From the NCBI RefSeq assembly GCF_038087665.1, contig NZ_CP149925.1, forward strand, positions 895,455 to 959,454: a stretch of 64,000 nt of DNA, in the 5' to 3' direction. Positions within the stretch are counted from its first letter, which is position 1. Each line of letters starts with the position of its first letter. The position numbers and the translations under genes are program-made. This DNA comes from Gallaecimonas sp. GXIMD4217. GTDB lineage: Bacteria; Pseudomonadota; Gammaproteobacteria; Enterobacterales; Gallaecimonadaceae. This document shows, in pieces, positions 41,953-51,646 of the stretch. A model generated the notes under the pieces. It searched no databases and was not told the DNA's origin. It saw only the letters and a list, made by a program, of their open reading frames with translations.

Positions 41953-42268
41953 GTCGGCAGGACGCCGATAACAAGGACAGGCTTCAGGATGAAGCAACCC
42001 GGTCAGGATGGCCGGAAGCAAGGATAAGCGCCAGGATGGTGCGGGCCGTCAGGAAGATGGTTTGGACAGTCTCAGGATGAGGCGTTGGTTGGACAGGACG
42101 TTCGACCCGAACAGGATGTTCGAAAGGACAGCTTCAAGGTGGAAGCCTTAAGGGAATTCCCAAGGATTGGGAGCATCAGGGATTGATGCAGGGAGCACCA
42201 CAGAGCAAGGAATCGACATCCGTGCCGCTCAGGCCGGCTGGGGCAAGGCTCCAGCCGGCCTTCCTTTA
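41953..42268 (+). ncRNA. csrB: CsrB/RsmZ-family regulatory RNA, copy 2
   Basis: About 316 nt with some 21 GGA motifs, beginning GTCGGCAGGACGCCGATAA and ending in the stem GGCCGGCTGG / CCAGCCGGCC with a pyrimidine-rich tail. The blocks GTCGGCAGGACG at the 5' end and AGGAATCGACATCCG near the 3' end are shared with copy 1, while the middle differs, so the duplication is not recent. The terminator tail meets the stop codon of the convergent DUF3301 gene. It should sequester CsrA/RsmA like copy 1. Confidence 0.9.
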
Positions 42269-42562
42269 TTCCCGGACCACCGGCAGATCCAACTCGATCA
42301 ATTTGCCCTTCCAGAGGCTGAAAGCGGCCTGGTAGCGTTCCTCTGGCCTGACACTGACGTAGAGCCGGTAGTCGTAGCGCAGCCCCCAGCGCCCCAGGCG
42401 CTTCTCCAGGCGACGCCCGTCCAGGGCCAGCTCCAGATATTGCAATCGGTGATCACGACAGAGCTTGATGGCAAAACGCTGCGCCATTTCCGCCTGCTGG
42501 CGTTGCTGCCAGAAGACACCCACCAGCGCCAGGCACAGCAGGATCAGGATGGCGATGTTCAT
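42266..42562 (-). CDS. DUF3301 family membrane-anchored protein
   Basis: The 98-residue protein has an N-terminal membrane helix (AILILLCLALVGVFWQQR), then the family pattern QAEMAQRFAIKLCRDHRLQYLEL, and strands YDYRLYVSVRPEERYQ and GKLIELDLP. The role is unknown; a small cytoplasmic beta domain on a membrane anchor is predicted. Its start overlaps the stop of the DUF3549 gene by 4 bp, and its own end meets the sRNA terminator. Confidence 0.85.
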   Translation of the reverse strand: MNIAILILLCLALVGVFWQQRQQAEMAQRFAIKLCRDHRLQYLELALDGRRLEKRLGRWGLRYDYRLYVSVRPEERYQAAFSLWKGKLIELDLPVVRE

Positions 42563-43500
42563 TTGGCTGCCAGTCTGTCCAGAGCCTGGGCCAGGGCCGG
42601 TGACTGGGGTTGGCGCAGCAGCGCCAGGATGAATACCCTCAGATCCGGTAGCATCACCAGATCGGCAAAGAGGGCCCTGAAACCGTCTCCTTCGGCCAGC
42701 TCGGCGGCCTGCTCCAGAAAGGGCTGGAGCCGGGCCGGATCCTGGAGGGGCTTCCAGAGGCGCCCGGCGATCGCCACCAGGGCCTGGAGATCGCCTCGGG
42801 TCAGCAGTTGATCGACGACCTGCTCAGCCCTATCGCTGCCGGCCAGGGCCCGGGCCAGGCAGAGCTTTCCTTTGCTGAGGAACAGTTGGTAGAGGGCCTC
42901 GACCAGCTCTTGGGGCAGGCTGAGGTGTTCCAGCTGCTGGCAGAGCGCTTCCAGGACAGGCGCCGGCAGTTGTGCCAGGTTGTCCCTGAACCAGTCCTGG
43001 TGCCTGTCCCTGACCGCCACATCGGCGATACCCTGGACGCCCAGCTGCGACCAATCCTGCCACGGCAGTTGGCCGCGGAAGTAGGACTGGGCCTGCTCAT
43101 AGTGCAGGGAGGCGGGTTCGCCCAGCAACAACCTGATCTGGCTGTGGAAGCTGGCCAGCTTCTCCATGGTCGGCTTGAAGGTGAAGGGGTTGTCGGGCAG
43201 CTCGTTGCTGTCGCTCTGCATGGCCGCCATCACCAGGGCCATGAACTGCGCCGAAGCACCCTGCTCCAAGAGCCCTTGCTCGTCCACGGGCAGGTGTACG
43301 AACCAGATGAAGGGCTGGGTCTGCCAGAAGACGATGCCCAGCCAGGCATGGCGTTTCAGCGGCATGGGGTAGGGCTGGGTGCCCGCGGCTATGGCTTCGA
43401 AATCCTGTTGGGGCAGGCAGGTGACCCTGCGGCCCATATCGAAGACGCGATACTGGGCGCCGGAAGCGGCCAGAAACTCGGCAAGGTTGGAAATCGACAT
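42559..43500 (-). CDS. DUF3549 family protein
   Basis: The 313-residue protein has the family start ISNLAEFLAASGAQYRVFDMGRR (in part), then PYPMPLKRHAWLGIVFW and FIWFVHLPVDEQG. Its second half is built of helical repeats, with LPAPVLEALCQQLEHLSLPQELVEALYQ as one. It is cytoplasmic and of unknown function. Together with the DUF3301 gene it forms a two-gene unit divergent from yqcC, as in several gammaproteobacteria. Confidence 0.87.
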   Translation of the reverse strand: MSISNLAEFLAASGAQYRVFDMGRRVTCLPQQDFEAIAAGTQPYPMPLKRHAWLGIVFWQTQPFIWFVHLPVDEQGLLEQGASAQFMALVMAAMQSDSNELPDNPFTFKPTMEKLASFHSQIRLLLGEPASLHYEQAQSYFRGQLPWQDWSQLGVQGIADVAVRDRHQDWFRDNLAQLPAPVLEALCQQLEHLSLPQELVEALYQLFLSKGKLCLARALAGSDRAEQVVDQLLTRGDLQALVAIAGRLWKPLQDPARLQPFLEQAAELAEGDGFRALFADLVMLPDLRVFILALLRQPQSPALAQALDRLAAK

Positions 43501-43590
43501 GGAGGCTCCTTCATTGGCTGGCGCCGGGCATTATAGGGGCTGGGCAGCGGTGATGGTATCCTTGTCCCATGCAACGTGGTGGAGTGAACT

Positions 43591-43935
43591 ATGAGTCAAC
43601 GCATTGTTACCGTTCTGGCCAAACTGGAAGCCATCGAAATGGAAATGCAGGTCCAGGGCCTCTGGTCGGATGAAGAACCCGCCGAAGAGGCCCTGGCCAG
43701 CACCCAGCCCTTCTGCGTGGATACCCTGGCGTTTGAGCAGTGGGTGCAGTTTGTGATGCTGCCCAAGCTGAAGGTCATGGTGCAGCAGGGTCAAGCCCCC
43801 AGCAACATCAGCGTCTGCCCCATGGCCGAGGAGTCGTGGAAGGAGCACGGTGAGCGCCTGGATCCGCTGCTGGATCTCTTTGCCGATGTGGACGAACTGT
43901 TGTCCGGCAAGCGGGTGCGTGACAAAAATGGCTGA
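43591..43935 (+). CDS. yqcC: YqcC family protein
   Basis: The 114-residue protein matches YqcC: LAKLEAIEMEMQVQGLW, the block STQPFCVDTLAFEQWVQFVMLPKL and MAEESW near the C-terminus. It has no signal or membrane helix. The role is not known. It starts the yqcC-truC-yqcA unit, the gene set and order also found in E. coli, and overlaps truC by 8 bp. Confidence 0.9.
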   Translation: MSQRIVTVLAKLEAIEMEMQVQGLWSDEEPAEEALASTQPFCVDTLAFEQWVQFVMLPKLKVMVQQGQAPSNISVCPMAEESWKEHGERLDPLLDLFADVDELLSGKRVRDKNG

Positions 43936-44692
43936 CGCGCCGCAGCTGACCATCCTCTACCAGGATGAGCACTTGGTCGCCATCGACAAGCCCCCCGGCC
44001 TCCTGGTGCATCGCAGCAAGCTCGCCAAAGGCGAGCGTTTTTTTGCCATGCAGCTGCTGCGCGACCAGCTGGGGCAGCATGTCTACCCCGTGCATCGCCT
44101 CGACAAGCCGACCCGGGGGGTGTTGCTGTTCGCACTGAGCAGCGAGATGGCCCGGCTGCTGTCGGCCCAGTTTGAAGCCAGAGCCGTCGTCAAGAAGTAC
44201 CTGGCCCTGGCTCGCGGCCATGTGCTGGCGGGCGACGAGCTGGACTATCCGCTGGTGGAGGAGCTGGACAAGACCACGGACGGCAGGGCCTGCCAGGACA
44301 AGGGACCGCAACAGGCGGTCACCCGCTATGAGCCCCTGGCCCATGTCGAGCTGCCCTATGCGGTGGGACGCTACCCCAGCGCCCGTTACAGCCTGGTGGC
44401 CTGCCGGCCGCTGACCGGGCGCAAGCACCAGATCCGCAGGCATTTCCACCACCTCAGCCATCACCTGATCGGCGACACTACCCATGGCGACGGCCGTCAT
44501 AACCGCCTGTTCCGCAACGAGCTGGACTTTAGCGAACTGGCCCTGTGGGCCCACGAGCTGCGCCTGAACCACCCGGTGACCGGCGAGTCCCTGGTGTTGC
44601 GCTCGGCCCTGCCGGACAGCTGGGCCGGGCTGTTTGCCCGTTTCGGCTGGGACGGACAGGCGCTGCTGGCCGAGGCGCGCAAGGCTCTGTAA
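43928..44692 (+). CDS. truC: tRNA pseudouridine(65) synthase TruC
   Basis: ATG 43928 gives 254 residues. The catalytic motif H-R-L-D-K-P-T-R is in VYPVHRLDKPTRGVLLF, preceded by LVAIDKPPGLLVHRS and followed by PLTGRKHQIRRHFHHLSHHLIGD (in part) as in the RluA superfamily. It converts U65 to pseudouridine in some tRNAs. It overlaps yqcC by 8 bp and precedes the flavodoxin-like gene by 31 bp; both neighbours support TruC over other RluA-type enzymes. Confidence 0.93.
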   Translation: MADAPQLTILYQDEHLVAIDKPPGLLVHRSKLAKGERFFAMQLLRDQLGQHVYPVHRLDKPTRGVLLFALSSEMARLLSAQFEARAVVKKYLALARGHVLAGDELDYPLVEELDKTTDGRACQDKGPQQAVTRYEPLAHVELPYAVGRYPSARYSLVACRPLTGRKHQIRRHFHHLSHHLIGDTTHGDGRHNRLFRNELDFSELALWAHELRLNHPVTGESLVLRSALPDSWAGLFARFGWDGQALLAEARKAL

Positions 44693-44723
44693 TAATGGGT
44701 GAAAACAGCAAAGAGACAGGATC

Positions 44724-45173
44724 ATGGCAGTAATTGCGCTGGTGTACGGCACCGTCTATGGCGCCGCCGAGCAGTTGGCGGAAGTGGTCAGCGAGCACTT
44801 GCAGGGTGCCGGCCATCAGGTACGCCTGGAGGGGGAAGCCTCCCTGGATAAGGTGCTGGAGCCGCGGCCCGATGCGCTGCTGGTGATCACCTCGACTACC
44901 GGCCAGGGGGACATACCGGACAACCTGTTGCCCTTCTACCTGGAGCTGAAGGACAGCTTTCCGCTCCTGAACGGCCTGCCTTTCGGGGTCATTAGCCTGG
45001 GGGACTCCAGCTACGGCGATACCTTCTGTGGCGCCGGCCGCCAGTTTGACGAGCTGCTGGCAGAGCTTGGCGGCGGCGCGCTGGCGCCCCGGCTGGACAT
45101 CGATGCCTGTGAGACCCTGGAGCCGGAAGGGCCGGCGCTGAGCTGGCTCGACACCCTGCTCGAGAAACTCTGA
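44724..45173 (+). CDS. yqcA: Flavodoxin YqcA
   Basis: The 149-residue protein has the FMN phosphate loop VYGTVYGAAEQLA, LLVITSTTGQGDIPDNL and the second loop GVISLGDSSYGDTFCGAG, as in short-chain flavodoxins of the YqcA/MioC group. It should carry electrons in the cytosol; the partner is unknown. The position after truC favours YqcA over MioC. The PTS gene follows after 2 bp. Confidence 0.9.
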   Translation: MAVIALVYGTVYGAAEQLAEVVSEHLQGAGHQVRLEGEASLDKVLEPRPDALLVITSTTGQGDIPDNLLPFYLELKDSFPLLNGLPFGVISLGDSSYGDTFCGAGRQFDELLAELGGGALAPRLDIDACETLEPEGPALSWLDTLLEKL

Positions 45174-45175
45174 CC

Positions 45176-46615
45176 GTGAAGGGGCCGCTCTTCGCCATAC
45201 TGCAGCGGCTGGGCCAGGCGCTGATGCTGCCGGTGACGGTGTTGCCGGCGGCCGGCCTGCTGCTGGGGGTGGGGGCGGCGCAACTGGCCTGGTTGCCCCT
45301 TGAACTCAGCCAACTGCTCTTTGCCACCGGCAACATGGTGTTCGACAACCTGGGGTTGCTGTTTGCCGTTGGCGTGGTGGTTGGCCTCAGCGGCAATGAC
45401 GGTGGTGCCGCCCTGGCCGCGGTGGTGGCCTATCTCATCATGGATACCGGCCTGGCAGCCTTGAGCCCGGCACAGCAGGGGCTGGACACCGGCGCCATTG
45501 GCGGCGTGCTGGTGGGGCTGATGGTGTACTGGCTCCATGCCCGCAGCCAGCGCTGGCGGCCGCCGGCCTTCCTGGGCTTTTTCAGTGGCGCGCGCTTGCT
45601 GGCGGTGCTGGTGGTGCCGGCGGCCCTGGCGATGGCGGCGGGACTGGCGCTGTTCTGGCCCAAGCTGTCTGCGGGCATCAGCGGCTTCTCCCACTGGGCC
45701 GTCACCGAAAACCCAACCCTAGCTTTCAGTCTCTATGGCCTTGGCGAGCGGCTGTTGCTGCCCTTTGGCCTGCACCATATATGGAATGTGCCCTTCTGGT
45801 GGGAGACCGGTGGCGCCTGCCTGGTGGAAGGCCAGTACCAAGCCGGCCTCAACGAGGCGGGGCAGTGCCGCCTGGCCGGGGGCGACTGGATCCGCGGCGA
45901 GATGCGCCGTTTCCTGGCCGGCGATCCCACGGCCGGCCACCTGGCCGGGGGCTACCTGATCAAGATGGTGGGGCTGCCGATGGCGGCCCTGGCCATCTGG
46001 CGCCAGGCCAGGCCCCAGGAGCGCCGGCGGGTCGGTGGCCTGATGCTGTCCGGCGCCCTGGCGTCCATGCTGACCGGGGTTACCGAGCCCATCGAGTTCA
46101 GCTTCCTGTTCGTGGCGCCCCTGCTGTATCTCTGGCATTGCCTGCTGTCCGGCCTGGCTTTTCTGCTGTGCAGCCTGCTGGAAGTGCACCATGGCATGAG
46201 CTTTTCGCAGGGCTTGCTGGATTTTCTGCTGTACTGGCCCCTGGCCCACAGCCTGGCGCCCCTGGCCTGGCTGATCCCCCTGTATGCGCTGATCTACTAC
46301 CTGAGCTTCTCCTTGGCCATCAGGCTGTTCCGGTTGGCGACGCCGGGGCGTGGTCGGCGATTGGAGCCGGCCCCGGCCTCGGAAAGGGTGGTGGCGGATG
46401 CCCTGGTGGCGGCATTGGGTGGCAGGGACAACATCGTGCGGGTGGATGCCTGTATCACCAGGTTGCGGTTGCAGGTCCGGGATGTCGACATGGTCGACAA
46501 GGCGGCCTGTCGCCGCCTGGGGGCCAGCGGGGTGGTGATGATAGGCACGGGCGTGCAGCTGGTGTTCGGTGCCCGGGCCGCCGGCCTCAAGGACGCCCTG
46601 GCGAAACAGCTATGA
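45176..46615 (+). CDS. PTS glucose/N-acetylglucosamine-type permease, EIICB
   Basis: The 479-residue protein starts at GTG 45176. The EIIC channel has about ten hydrophobic segments up to residue 395, with GLGERLLLPFGLHHIWNVPFWW and GVTEPIEFSFLFVAP (each a family hallmark, shown in part). A linker precedes EIIB at about 400-479 with the phosphorylated Cys in DACITRLRLQV. There is no EIIA domain, so it needs a Crr-type partner from elsewhere, as PtsG does. The sugar could be glucose or GlcNAc. It is only 2 bp after yqcA, which is an unusual neighbour. Confidence 0.88.
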   Translation: MKGPLFAILQRLGQALMLPVTVLPAAGLLLGVGAAQLAWLPLELSQLLFATGNMVFDNLGLLFAVGVVVGLSGNDGGAALAAVVAYLIMDTGLAALSPAQQGLDTGAIGGVLVGLMVYWLHARSQRWRPPAFLGFFSGARLLAVLVVPAALAMAAGLALFWPKLSAGISGFSHWAVTENPTLAFSLYGLGERLLLPFGLHHIWNVPFWWETGGACLVEGQYQAGLNEAGQCRLAGGDWIRGEMRRFLAGDPTAGHLAGGYLIKMVGLPMAALAIWRQARPQERRRVGGLMLSGALASMLTGVTEPIEFSFLFVAPLLYLWHCLLSGLAFLLCSLLEVHHGMSFSQGLLDFLLYWPLAHSLAPLAWLIPLYALIYYLSFSLAIRLFRLATPGRGRRLEPAPASERVVADALVAALGGRDNIVRVDACITRLRLQVRDVDMVDKAACRRLGASGVVMIGTGVQLVFGARAAGLKDALAKQL

Positions 46616-47788
46616 GCCGGTCGCCTTGGCCTTTTCGTCCAGATACAGCTTGACGAAGGCCGGGATGCTCATGGGCGCAGAATACAGAAAGCCTTGAACC
46701 TCATCCGCTTCCAGCTCCCTGGCCAGGGCCTGGTGCTCGGTGGTTTCGATACCCTCCATCACCAGGTTGAAGGACATGGCCTTGCAGAGTTGGGCGATGG
46801 CCTGCATGGCGGTCATCTTCTTGTCGTTGATCTTGAGGTCCAGGTAGAAGGATTTGTCGATCTTGAGCTCGGAAATGGGCTGCTCGCACAGTTGCACCAG
46901 GGAAACCGCACCGGTACCGAAGTGATCCAGGGCCACATTGACGCCGTGCAGCCTGACCCGGGCCAGATTTTCGATGGTTTCCGGGTTGTCCGGGGCGTAG
47001 GCCCCTTCATCCATTTCCAGGGTCAGGCGTTCCGGTTGAAACTGGTAGCGGTCACACAGGGTCAGCAGCTGGTCGCTGAAGCTGGCATTGAGTACCACCA
47101 GTGGCGTCAGGTTCAGTGACAGCCGGATCCCCGGGCAGTCCTTGAGGTCCCTGAGCGCCTTTTCCAGCAGATGGAAGGCAAAGGGGTCGGCCAGCCCCAG
47201 CTTGTCTATCTGCTCGATGAAGGCTGCCGGTGGGATCAGGCTGTCGTCACGCAGCCAGCGGGCCAAGATCTCCACCCCGCTGATCTCGCCACTGGGTCTG
47301 TGCTTGGCCTGAACATAGGGGTGGAACTGATCCAGCTCCATGGCCTGGAGAATGTCGTCCTTGCTGCACTGACCGATCAGGCGCAGGGCGGCCTTGTCGG
47401 ATTGGGCGTCCAGCCAGTTTTCCAGCAGGGCCAGCTTGCTCTCCAGCTCGATGAGCCGGGCTGGCCTGTTCAGCGCCCCCAGGAAGTGCAGGCCGAAATG
47501 CCGTGCCAGCACACCCATGGCATAGAGCACACCGGCCTCGATTGAGGAATAGAAGAGCAGGGCACGGCACTGGTTGGTTTCGCCGCAGAAGCGCAGGAAA
47601 TCAATCACCTCTTCGGTACCGGGATGCAGGTGACAGACCAGCAGGTCGAAGGGCTGGGCTATGGGGGCCATGAAGTCGCTGGCCTCGGTCACCGACTGAA
47701 ATACATGGATCTCTTCCCCCAGCTTGCGCAGTTGATGGCTGATCAATTGCTCGTGGTGAGGGTCGTCTTCCACTATGACGATGCGCAT
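46610..47788 (-). CDS. Receiver-EAL protein, both domains degenerate
   Basis: The 392-residue protein has an N-terminal receiver fold (MRIVIVEDDPHHEQL), but His53 in LLVCHLHPG takes the place of the phosphorylated Asp. The EAL domain (about 140-385) reads E-I-L for E-A-L, keeps Asn in SLNLTP and Lys in ELKIDKSF, but has ALDHFGTG where active enzymes have D-D-F-G-T-G, so one metal ligand is His. Phosphodiesterase activity is doubtful; a binding or scaffold role is more likely. It lies 12 bp after the hybrid kinase gene, the last of the operon, and overlaps the PTS gene's end. Confidence 0.85.
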   Translation of the reverse strand: MRIVIVEDDPHHEQLISHQLRKLGEEIHVFQSVTEASDFMAPIAQPFDLLVCHLHPGTEEVIDFLRFCGETNQCRALLFYSSIEAGVLYAMGVLARHFGLHFLGALNRPARLIELESKLALLENWLDAQSDKAALRLIGQCSKDDILQAMELDQFHPYVQAKHRPSGEISGVEILARWLRDDSLIPPAAFIEQIDKLGLADPFAFHLLEKALRDLKDCPGIRLSLNLTPLVVLNASFSDQLLTLCDRYQFQPERLTLEMDEGAYAPDNPETIENLARVRLHGVNVALDHFGTGAVSLVQLCEQPISELKIDKSFYLDLKINDKKMTAMQAIAQLCKAMSFNLVMEGIETTEHQALARELEADEVQGFLYSAPMSIPAFVKLYLDEKAKATGS

Positions 47789-47800
47789 CCCGCTTTCTCC

Positions 47801-50800
47801 CTACTCAGTGGTGACAAACTGCTGCAGATGCTGCTTGGTGGTCAGGCAGATCTCGGCGATGTGGTCGGCATCCTCCTTGAGGACACCGTTGTTGCTCGAC
47901 TTGGCCTTGCCCTCCAGCTCCTGGAGGCTGTCGATAAGGCGCTGGCAGCCAAAGATACGGGCCGCGCCCCTGAGCTTGTGGGCCTGCTTGGCGACCTGGG
48001 CATGCTCGGCATCACGACACAGCCGGATCAGGTCGTCACCATCTTCTTCCAGGGTTTGCAGGAAGTGGCTGACCAGGCTCTGCATGATGTCCTTGTCGCC
48101 GCCGGTTTCTTCCTTGAGCAGTGACAGATCCAGCCAGTCTTCCTCCACCACCGGCAGCGCATCCTTGCTGCCCAATTGGTTGCGGCTCCTGGCCCGGAAC
48201 TGCCCCGAGGCCATCAACTGCTCCAGGATCTCGGCGATATCGCGAATTTTGATCGGTTTGGCAATATAGTGGCTCATGCCCGCATCCAGGCACTTGCGCT
48301 TGTCGCCGGCCAGGGCGTTGGCGGTCACCGCCACTATGGGGACCTGGGGGTCGAAGGTGCGGATCTGCCGGCTGGCCTCGTAGCCGTCCATTACCGGCAT
48401 CTGGCAATCCATCAGGATCAGGTCGATATCCTGCTGCTTTTCCTTGTAGATCTTCACCGCCTGGGCGCCGTCCTCTACCAGCAGCGGGGTCAGGCCCAGC
48501 TTGCGGGCCGCCATCAGCGCCATCTCCTGGTTGATGGGGTAGTCTTCGGCAATCAGCGCCGTCAGCGGGTATTGGCGGCCGTCGATGTTCTCCACCGCCA
48601 TCCGCTGCTCGGCCAGTCTCTGGCTGATCTCCCTAGCCGACAGCCCCTGCTGGCTCATCTGCACGATCTTCTCTATGGTCTGGGCCAGTTCACGGACGTG
48701 GATTGGCTTGACCACGAAGCCGACCAGGCTGTTCATGGTGCGGAAGGTGGAGTCGATGCTGAGCATGGACGAACAGATCAGCAACTTGGCCTTGAGGGCG
48801 GATTCGGACAGGGTGGCATCCAGGCTCTGCAGGCTGGTGTTGAGGCAGCTGTCATCGATGATCACCAGATCATAGGGGCTGCCGGTGGCTTCGAAGACCA
48901 GGAAGTGCTCAAGGCCCTGGTTGATGGAGCGGGCGAAGGTCAGCCGGTTGACCCCAAGGGGCTCGATGAGTGGGCTGATGCAGTCGCGCATGCGCCTGTT
49001 GCAGATCACCAGGCAATTGAAGGACTCCGGCAGGGTCGGCAGCTGGGGAAGCTGCTGGTAAGGCAGGGGCAGGGCGACGACAAAGGAGCTGCCCACATCC
49101 ACCTGGCTTTGCACGTTGATGGTGCCGTGCATGGCTTCGACCAGGCTCTTGGTAATGGCCAGACCCAGGCCTGTGCCTTGGAAGCGGCGGGTGGAACTCT
49201 GGTCGGCCTGGCGAAACTTGTCGAAGACCTGTTGGCAGGCCGCTTCGGTCATGCCGATGCCGGTGTCTTCCACCTCGATGTGCAGCAGGCCATCCCGCAG
49301 GGAAACCGACAGCACCACGAAGCCGTCGTCGGTGAACTTGACGGCATTACCGAGCAGGTTGACCAGGATCTGCCTTACCCTCAGGCTGTCTCCCTCGACC
49401 TTGAAGGGGACCTGGGGCGGGTAGTTCATCAACAGCTCGATGCCCTTTTCCTTGGCCACCTTGTAGAGGGTGGTGCAGACGTTGTGGCACATGTCGAGGA
49501 GATCGAACTCCTCCTGGACCAGCGCCAGCTCGCCGGACTCCAGCTTCGAAAAATCGAGGATGTCATTGATGATGTTGAGCAGGGCATCGGACGAGGCCTG
49601 GATCACGTCGCAGAAGCGCCGCTGTTCGGGATTGAGGGTGGTCCGGCGCAGCTCGTCCACCATGCCGACGATGCCGTTGAGGGGGGTGCGGATCTCGTGG
49701 CTCATGGTGGCCAGGAAGAAGCTCTTGGCCTTGTTGGCCGATTCGGCCTCGTTCTTGGCCTGCAGCAGGTGCTCCGACTGCCTGGCCCTTTCCCGCTTGA
49801 GGCGCTCTTCCAGGATGATGGCGGCCAGGGTGTCCAGCACCGGCTGCAGGTTCTCCAGCACCTGATGGGTATAGCCGTCCTGGCGGTTGGCCAGGCCCAC
49901 CATGCCCAGGCATTCATCCTGGGTGATCAGCGGTATGCCCAGCACCGAATTGACCGGCTCCAGGCCGTGACCGTCATGACCTATCTGGCTGGGACAATTG
50001 TTGTTGATGACCAGTTGTCTGTCCTTGATCACCAGGCTGACCATGGGGATCAGGCCGTAGTCCTTGAGGGTGGCGACCGGGTTGTCCTTGAATCTGGGAC
50101 GATCTTCGTTATTCCAGCTGAGATCCTCTATGGCGTGGCATTTGATCTGAACCTCATCCTGGCCCTGCACCTGCTCGACCAGGAAGCCAACCGGACTCTG
50201 GGTGACCTGGAGCAGTGCCAGCAGCGATTCCTTGAGCCTGTCCTTGGGGTTGCGGTGTTCAAGGAAGCTGCTCTGGATCCGGCTGATGGCCGACAGCAGG
50301 CTGATGGCGTTCTCCTTTTCATCGATGGCGTACTGCTTCTCGGTGACGTCCTGAAAGCAACTCAGGCTCAGGGGAGTGCCGTCTTGGCTCTCGGTGCTGG
50401 TGATGGTCGCGGTCAGGTATTTGGCCTCACCGTCCCTGGTGATGACCTCCACCCGGCCGCCGCTGCTCGCCAGGTGCTCGGCCAGGGTCTGGTGGTTCTT
50501 GGCCTGCTCCTGGGCACTGAGCAGGTAACAGAAGGGGTTGCCCTGGAGTTCGTCCGGCTCGTAGCCCAGGCAGCGGGCACCGGCCGGGTTGATGTCCACT
50601 ATGGTGTCCTGGCTGTCCAGCAGCATGACCCCGTCCACGGAGTTCTGGAACAGGGCCTTGGCCTGCTGGAAACTGCGCTTGGTACGGGTGGCGAAATGCA
50701 GCAGCAGCTGGTGCCCGGCAAGGATCAGCAGTGACAGCACCATGGCCATGATGTAGTACTGGCGGCTGCTGGCATCGGCTATCCGGTAGGCTTCGTCCCG

Positions 50801-51646
50801 CCCCACTTCCGACAGCAGCCCCAGGCCCAACTCTGGGTACCAGCCGCCCTGGCCTATGACTTCCTGGCCATGGTGGTTGGTATAGCCGTTCAGGTCGGCA
50901 AAGGCCTTGGTCTGGATGACGGTGCTGGCCGCCCGGCCGGGCTCGTCGACGGCCTTGCCGGACAGCAGTTGGCCGGGCAGGAAGCGCTCATGGCCGCTGC
51001 CGGGATGGCGCTCCGGCACCAGCAGCTTGCCCTGGGGGTCCAGGGCCAGGATCTGGCCCGTGTAGCCGGTGCCCCGGCGCTCGAACAGGGGGAAGAAATC
51101 CCGATTGGCATCCCCCAGCAGCACCAGATAGCGGGTTCCCGTCACCCTGGGCAGGGCCAGGCCGGTGATGTAGGGAAAACCGCGGCCGCCGAGGATGGGA
51201 CGACTGATGGCGAAACCGTCTTTTTGCAGCCGGGTGAAAAAGTCGGGCTGGTGGCGTTTGAGCTTCAGCAGCAGCTCGTAGGCGATGGCGTCCTTGCCGC
51301 CGCCTTCAAAGCGGCTGTCCAGCAACAGGTGACGGCTGTAGCCGGACTGGGCCAGCAGCGCCGCCAGTTCGCGGGATTCGGCCGAGCCCGGCTCCAGCTC
51401 CTTGGTCAACCAGGGCCTGAAGGCCGCACTGGTGGCGATCTGCCTGGCCAGATCCTTCTGGGCACCTTGCCAGTGCATGATTTCCAACCGGATCTCATCC
51501 AGGGACTTTGCCAGCAGCAGTCGGTAATGATCCTTGGCCTGGCTGTTGACCCAATAAGCCTGCAGGCCGGCAATGGTAAACAGCAGCAGGGCGGCCGCCA
51601 CCGGTATGGCCAGCTGCCTCGGCAGGGAACGGAGCACTGATCTCAT
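47801..51646 (-). CDS. Hybrid sensor histidine kinase with PAS, GAF, receivers and HPt
   Basis: The 1281-residue inner-membrane protein is a tripartite kinase. Two membrane helices (about 12-30 and 298-315) bracket a large periplasmic sensor. Then come a PAS domain (about 325-440), a GAF domain (460-625), HisKA with His650 in [10 protein letters not shown], an ATPase domain ([17 protein letters not shown]), a pseudo-receiver (about 890-1010), a true receiver with Asp1080 in [11 protein letters not shown], and an HPt with His1223 in [12 protein letters not shown]. The C-terminal layout is like BarA, but the big sensor and GAF differ. It overlaps the upstream receiver gene by 4 bp. Confidence 0.92.
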   Translation of the reverse strand: MRSVLRSLPRQLAIPVAAALLLFTIAGLQAYWVNSQAKDHYRLLLAKSLDEIRLEIMHWQGAQKDLARQIATSAAFRPWLTKELEPGSAESRELAALLAQSGYSRHLLLDSRFEGGGKDAIAYELLLKLKRHQPDFFTRLQKDGFAISRPILGGRGFPYITGLALPRVTGTRYLVLLGDANRDFFPLFERRGTGYTGQILALDPQGKLLVPERHPGSGHERFLPGQLLSGKAVDEPGRAASTVIQTKAFADLNGYTNHHGQEVIGQGGWYPELGLGLLSEVGRDEAYRIADASSRQYYIMAMVLSLLILAGHQLLLHFATRTKRSFQQAKALFQNSVDGVMLLDSQDTIVDINPAGARCLGYEPDELQGNPFCYLLSAQEQAKNHQTLAEHLASSGGRVEVITRDGEAKYLTATITSTESQDGTPLSLSCFQDVTEKQYAIDEKENAISLLSAISRIQSSFLEHRNPKDRLKESLLALLQVTQSPVGFLVEQVQGQDEVQIKCHAIEDLSWNNEDRPRFKDNPVATLKDYGLIPMVSLVIKDRQLVINNNCPSQIGHDGHGLEPVNSVLGIPLITQDECLGMVGLANRQDGYTHQVLENLQPVLDTLAAIILEERLKRERARQSEHLLQAKNEAESANKAKSFFLATMSHEIRTPLNGIVGMVDELRRTTLNPEQRRFCDVIQASSDALLNIINDILDFSKLESGELALVQEEFDLLDMCHNVCTTLYKVAKEKGIELLMNYPPQVPFKVEGDSLRVRQILVNLLGNAVKFTDDGFVVLSVSLRDGLLHIEVEDTGIGMTEAACQQVFDKFRQADQSSTRRFQGTGLGLAITKSLVEAMHGTINVQSQVDVGSSFVVALPLPYQQLPQLPTLPESFNCLVICNRRMRDCISPLIEPLGVNRLTFARSINQGLEHFLVFEATGSPYDLVIIDDSCLNTSLQSLDATLSESALKAKLLICSSMLSIDSTFRTMNSLVGFVVKPIHVRELAQTIEKIVQMSQQGLSAREISQRLAEQRMAVENIDGRQYPLTALIAEDYPINQEMALMAARKLGLTPLLVEDGAQAVKIYKEKQQDIDLILMDCQMPVMDGYEASRQIRTFDPQVPIVAVTANALAGDKRKCLDAGMSHYIAKPIKIRDIAEILEQLMASGQFRARSRNQLGSKDALPVVEEDWLDLSLLKEETGGDKDIMQSLVSHFLQTLEEDGDDLIRLCRDAEHAQVAKQAHKLRGAARIFGCQRLIDSLQELEGKAKSSNNGVLKEDADHIAEICLTTKQHLQQFVTTE

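Noticed and set aside
48176-50734. An 852-codon plus-strand frame opposite the hybrid kinase
   Set aside because: It is antisense to conserved kinase and receiver motifs.
47801-51646. Naming the hybrid kinase barA
   Set aside because: The HisKA-receiver-HPt end is BarA-like, but the large periplasmic sensor, the GAF domain and the operon partners differ, and no UvrY is in the window.
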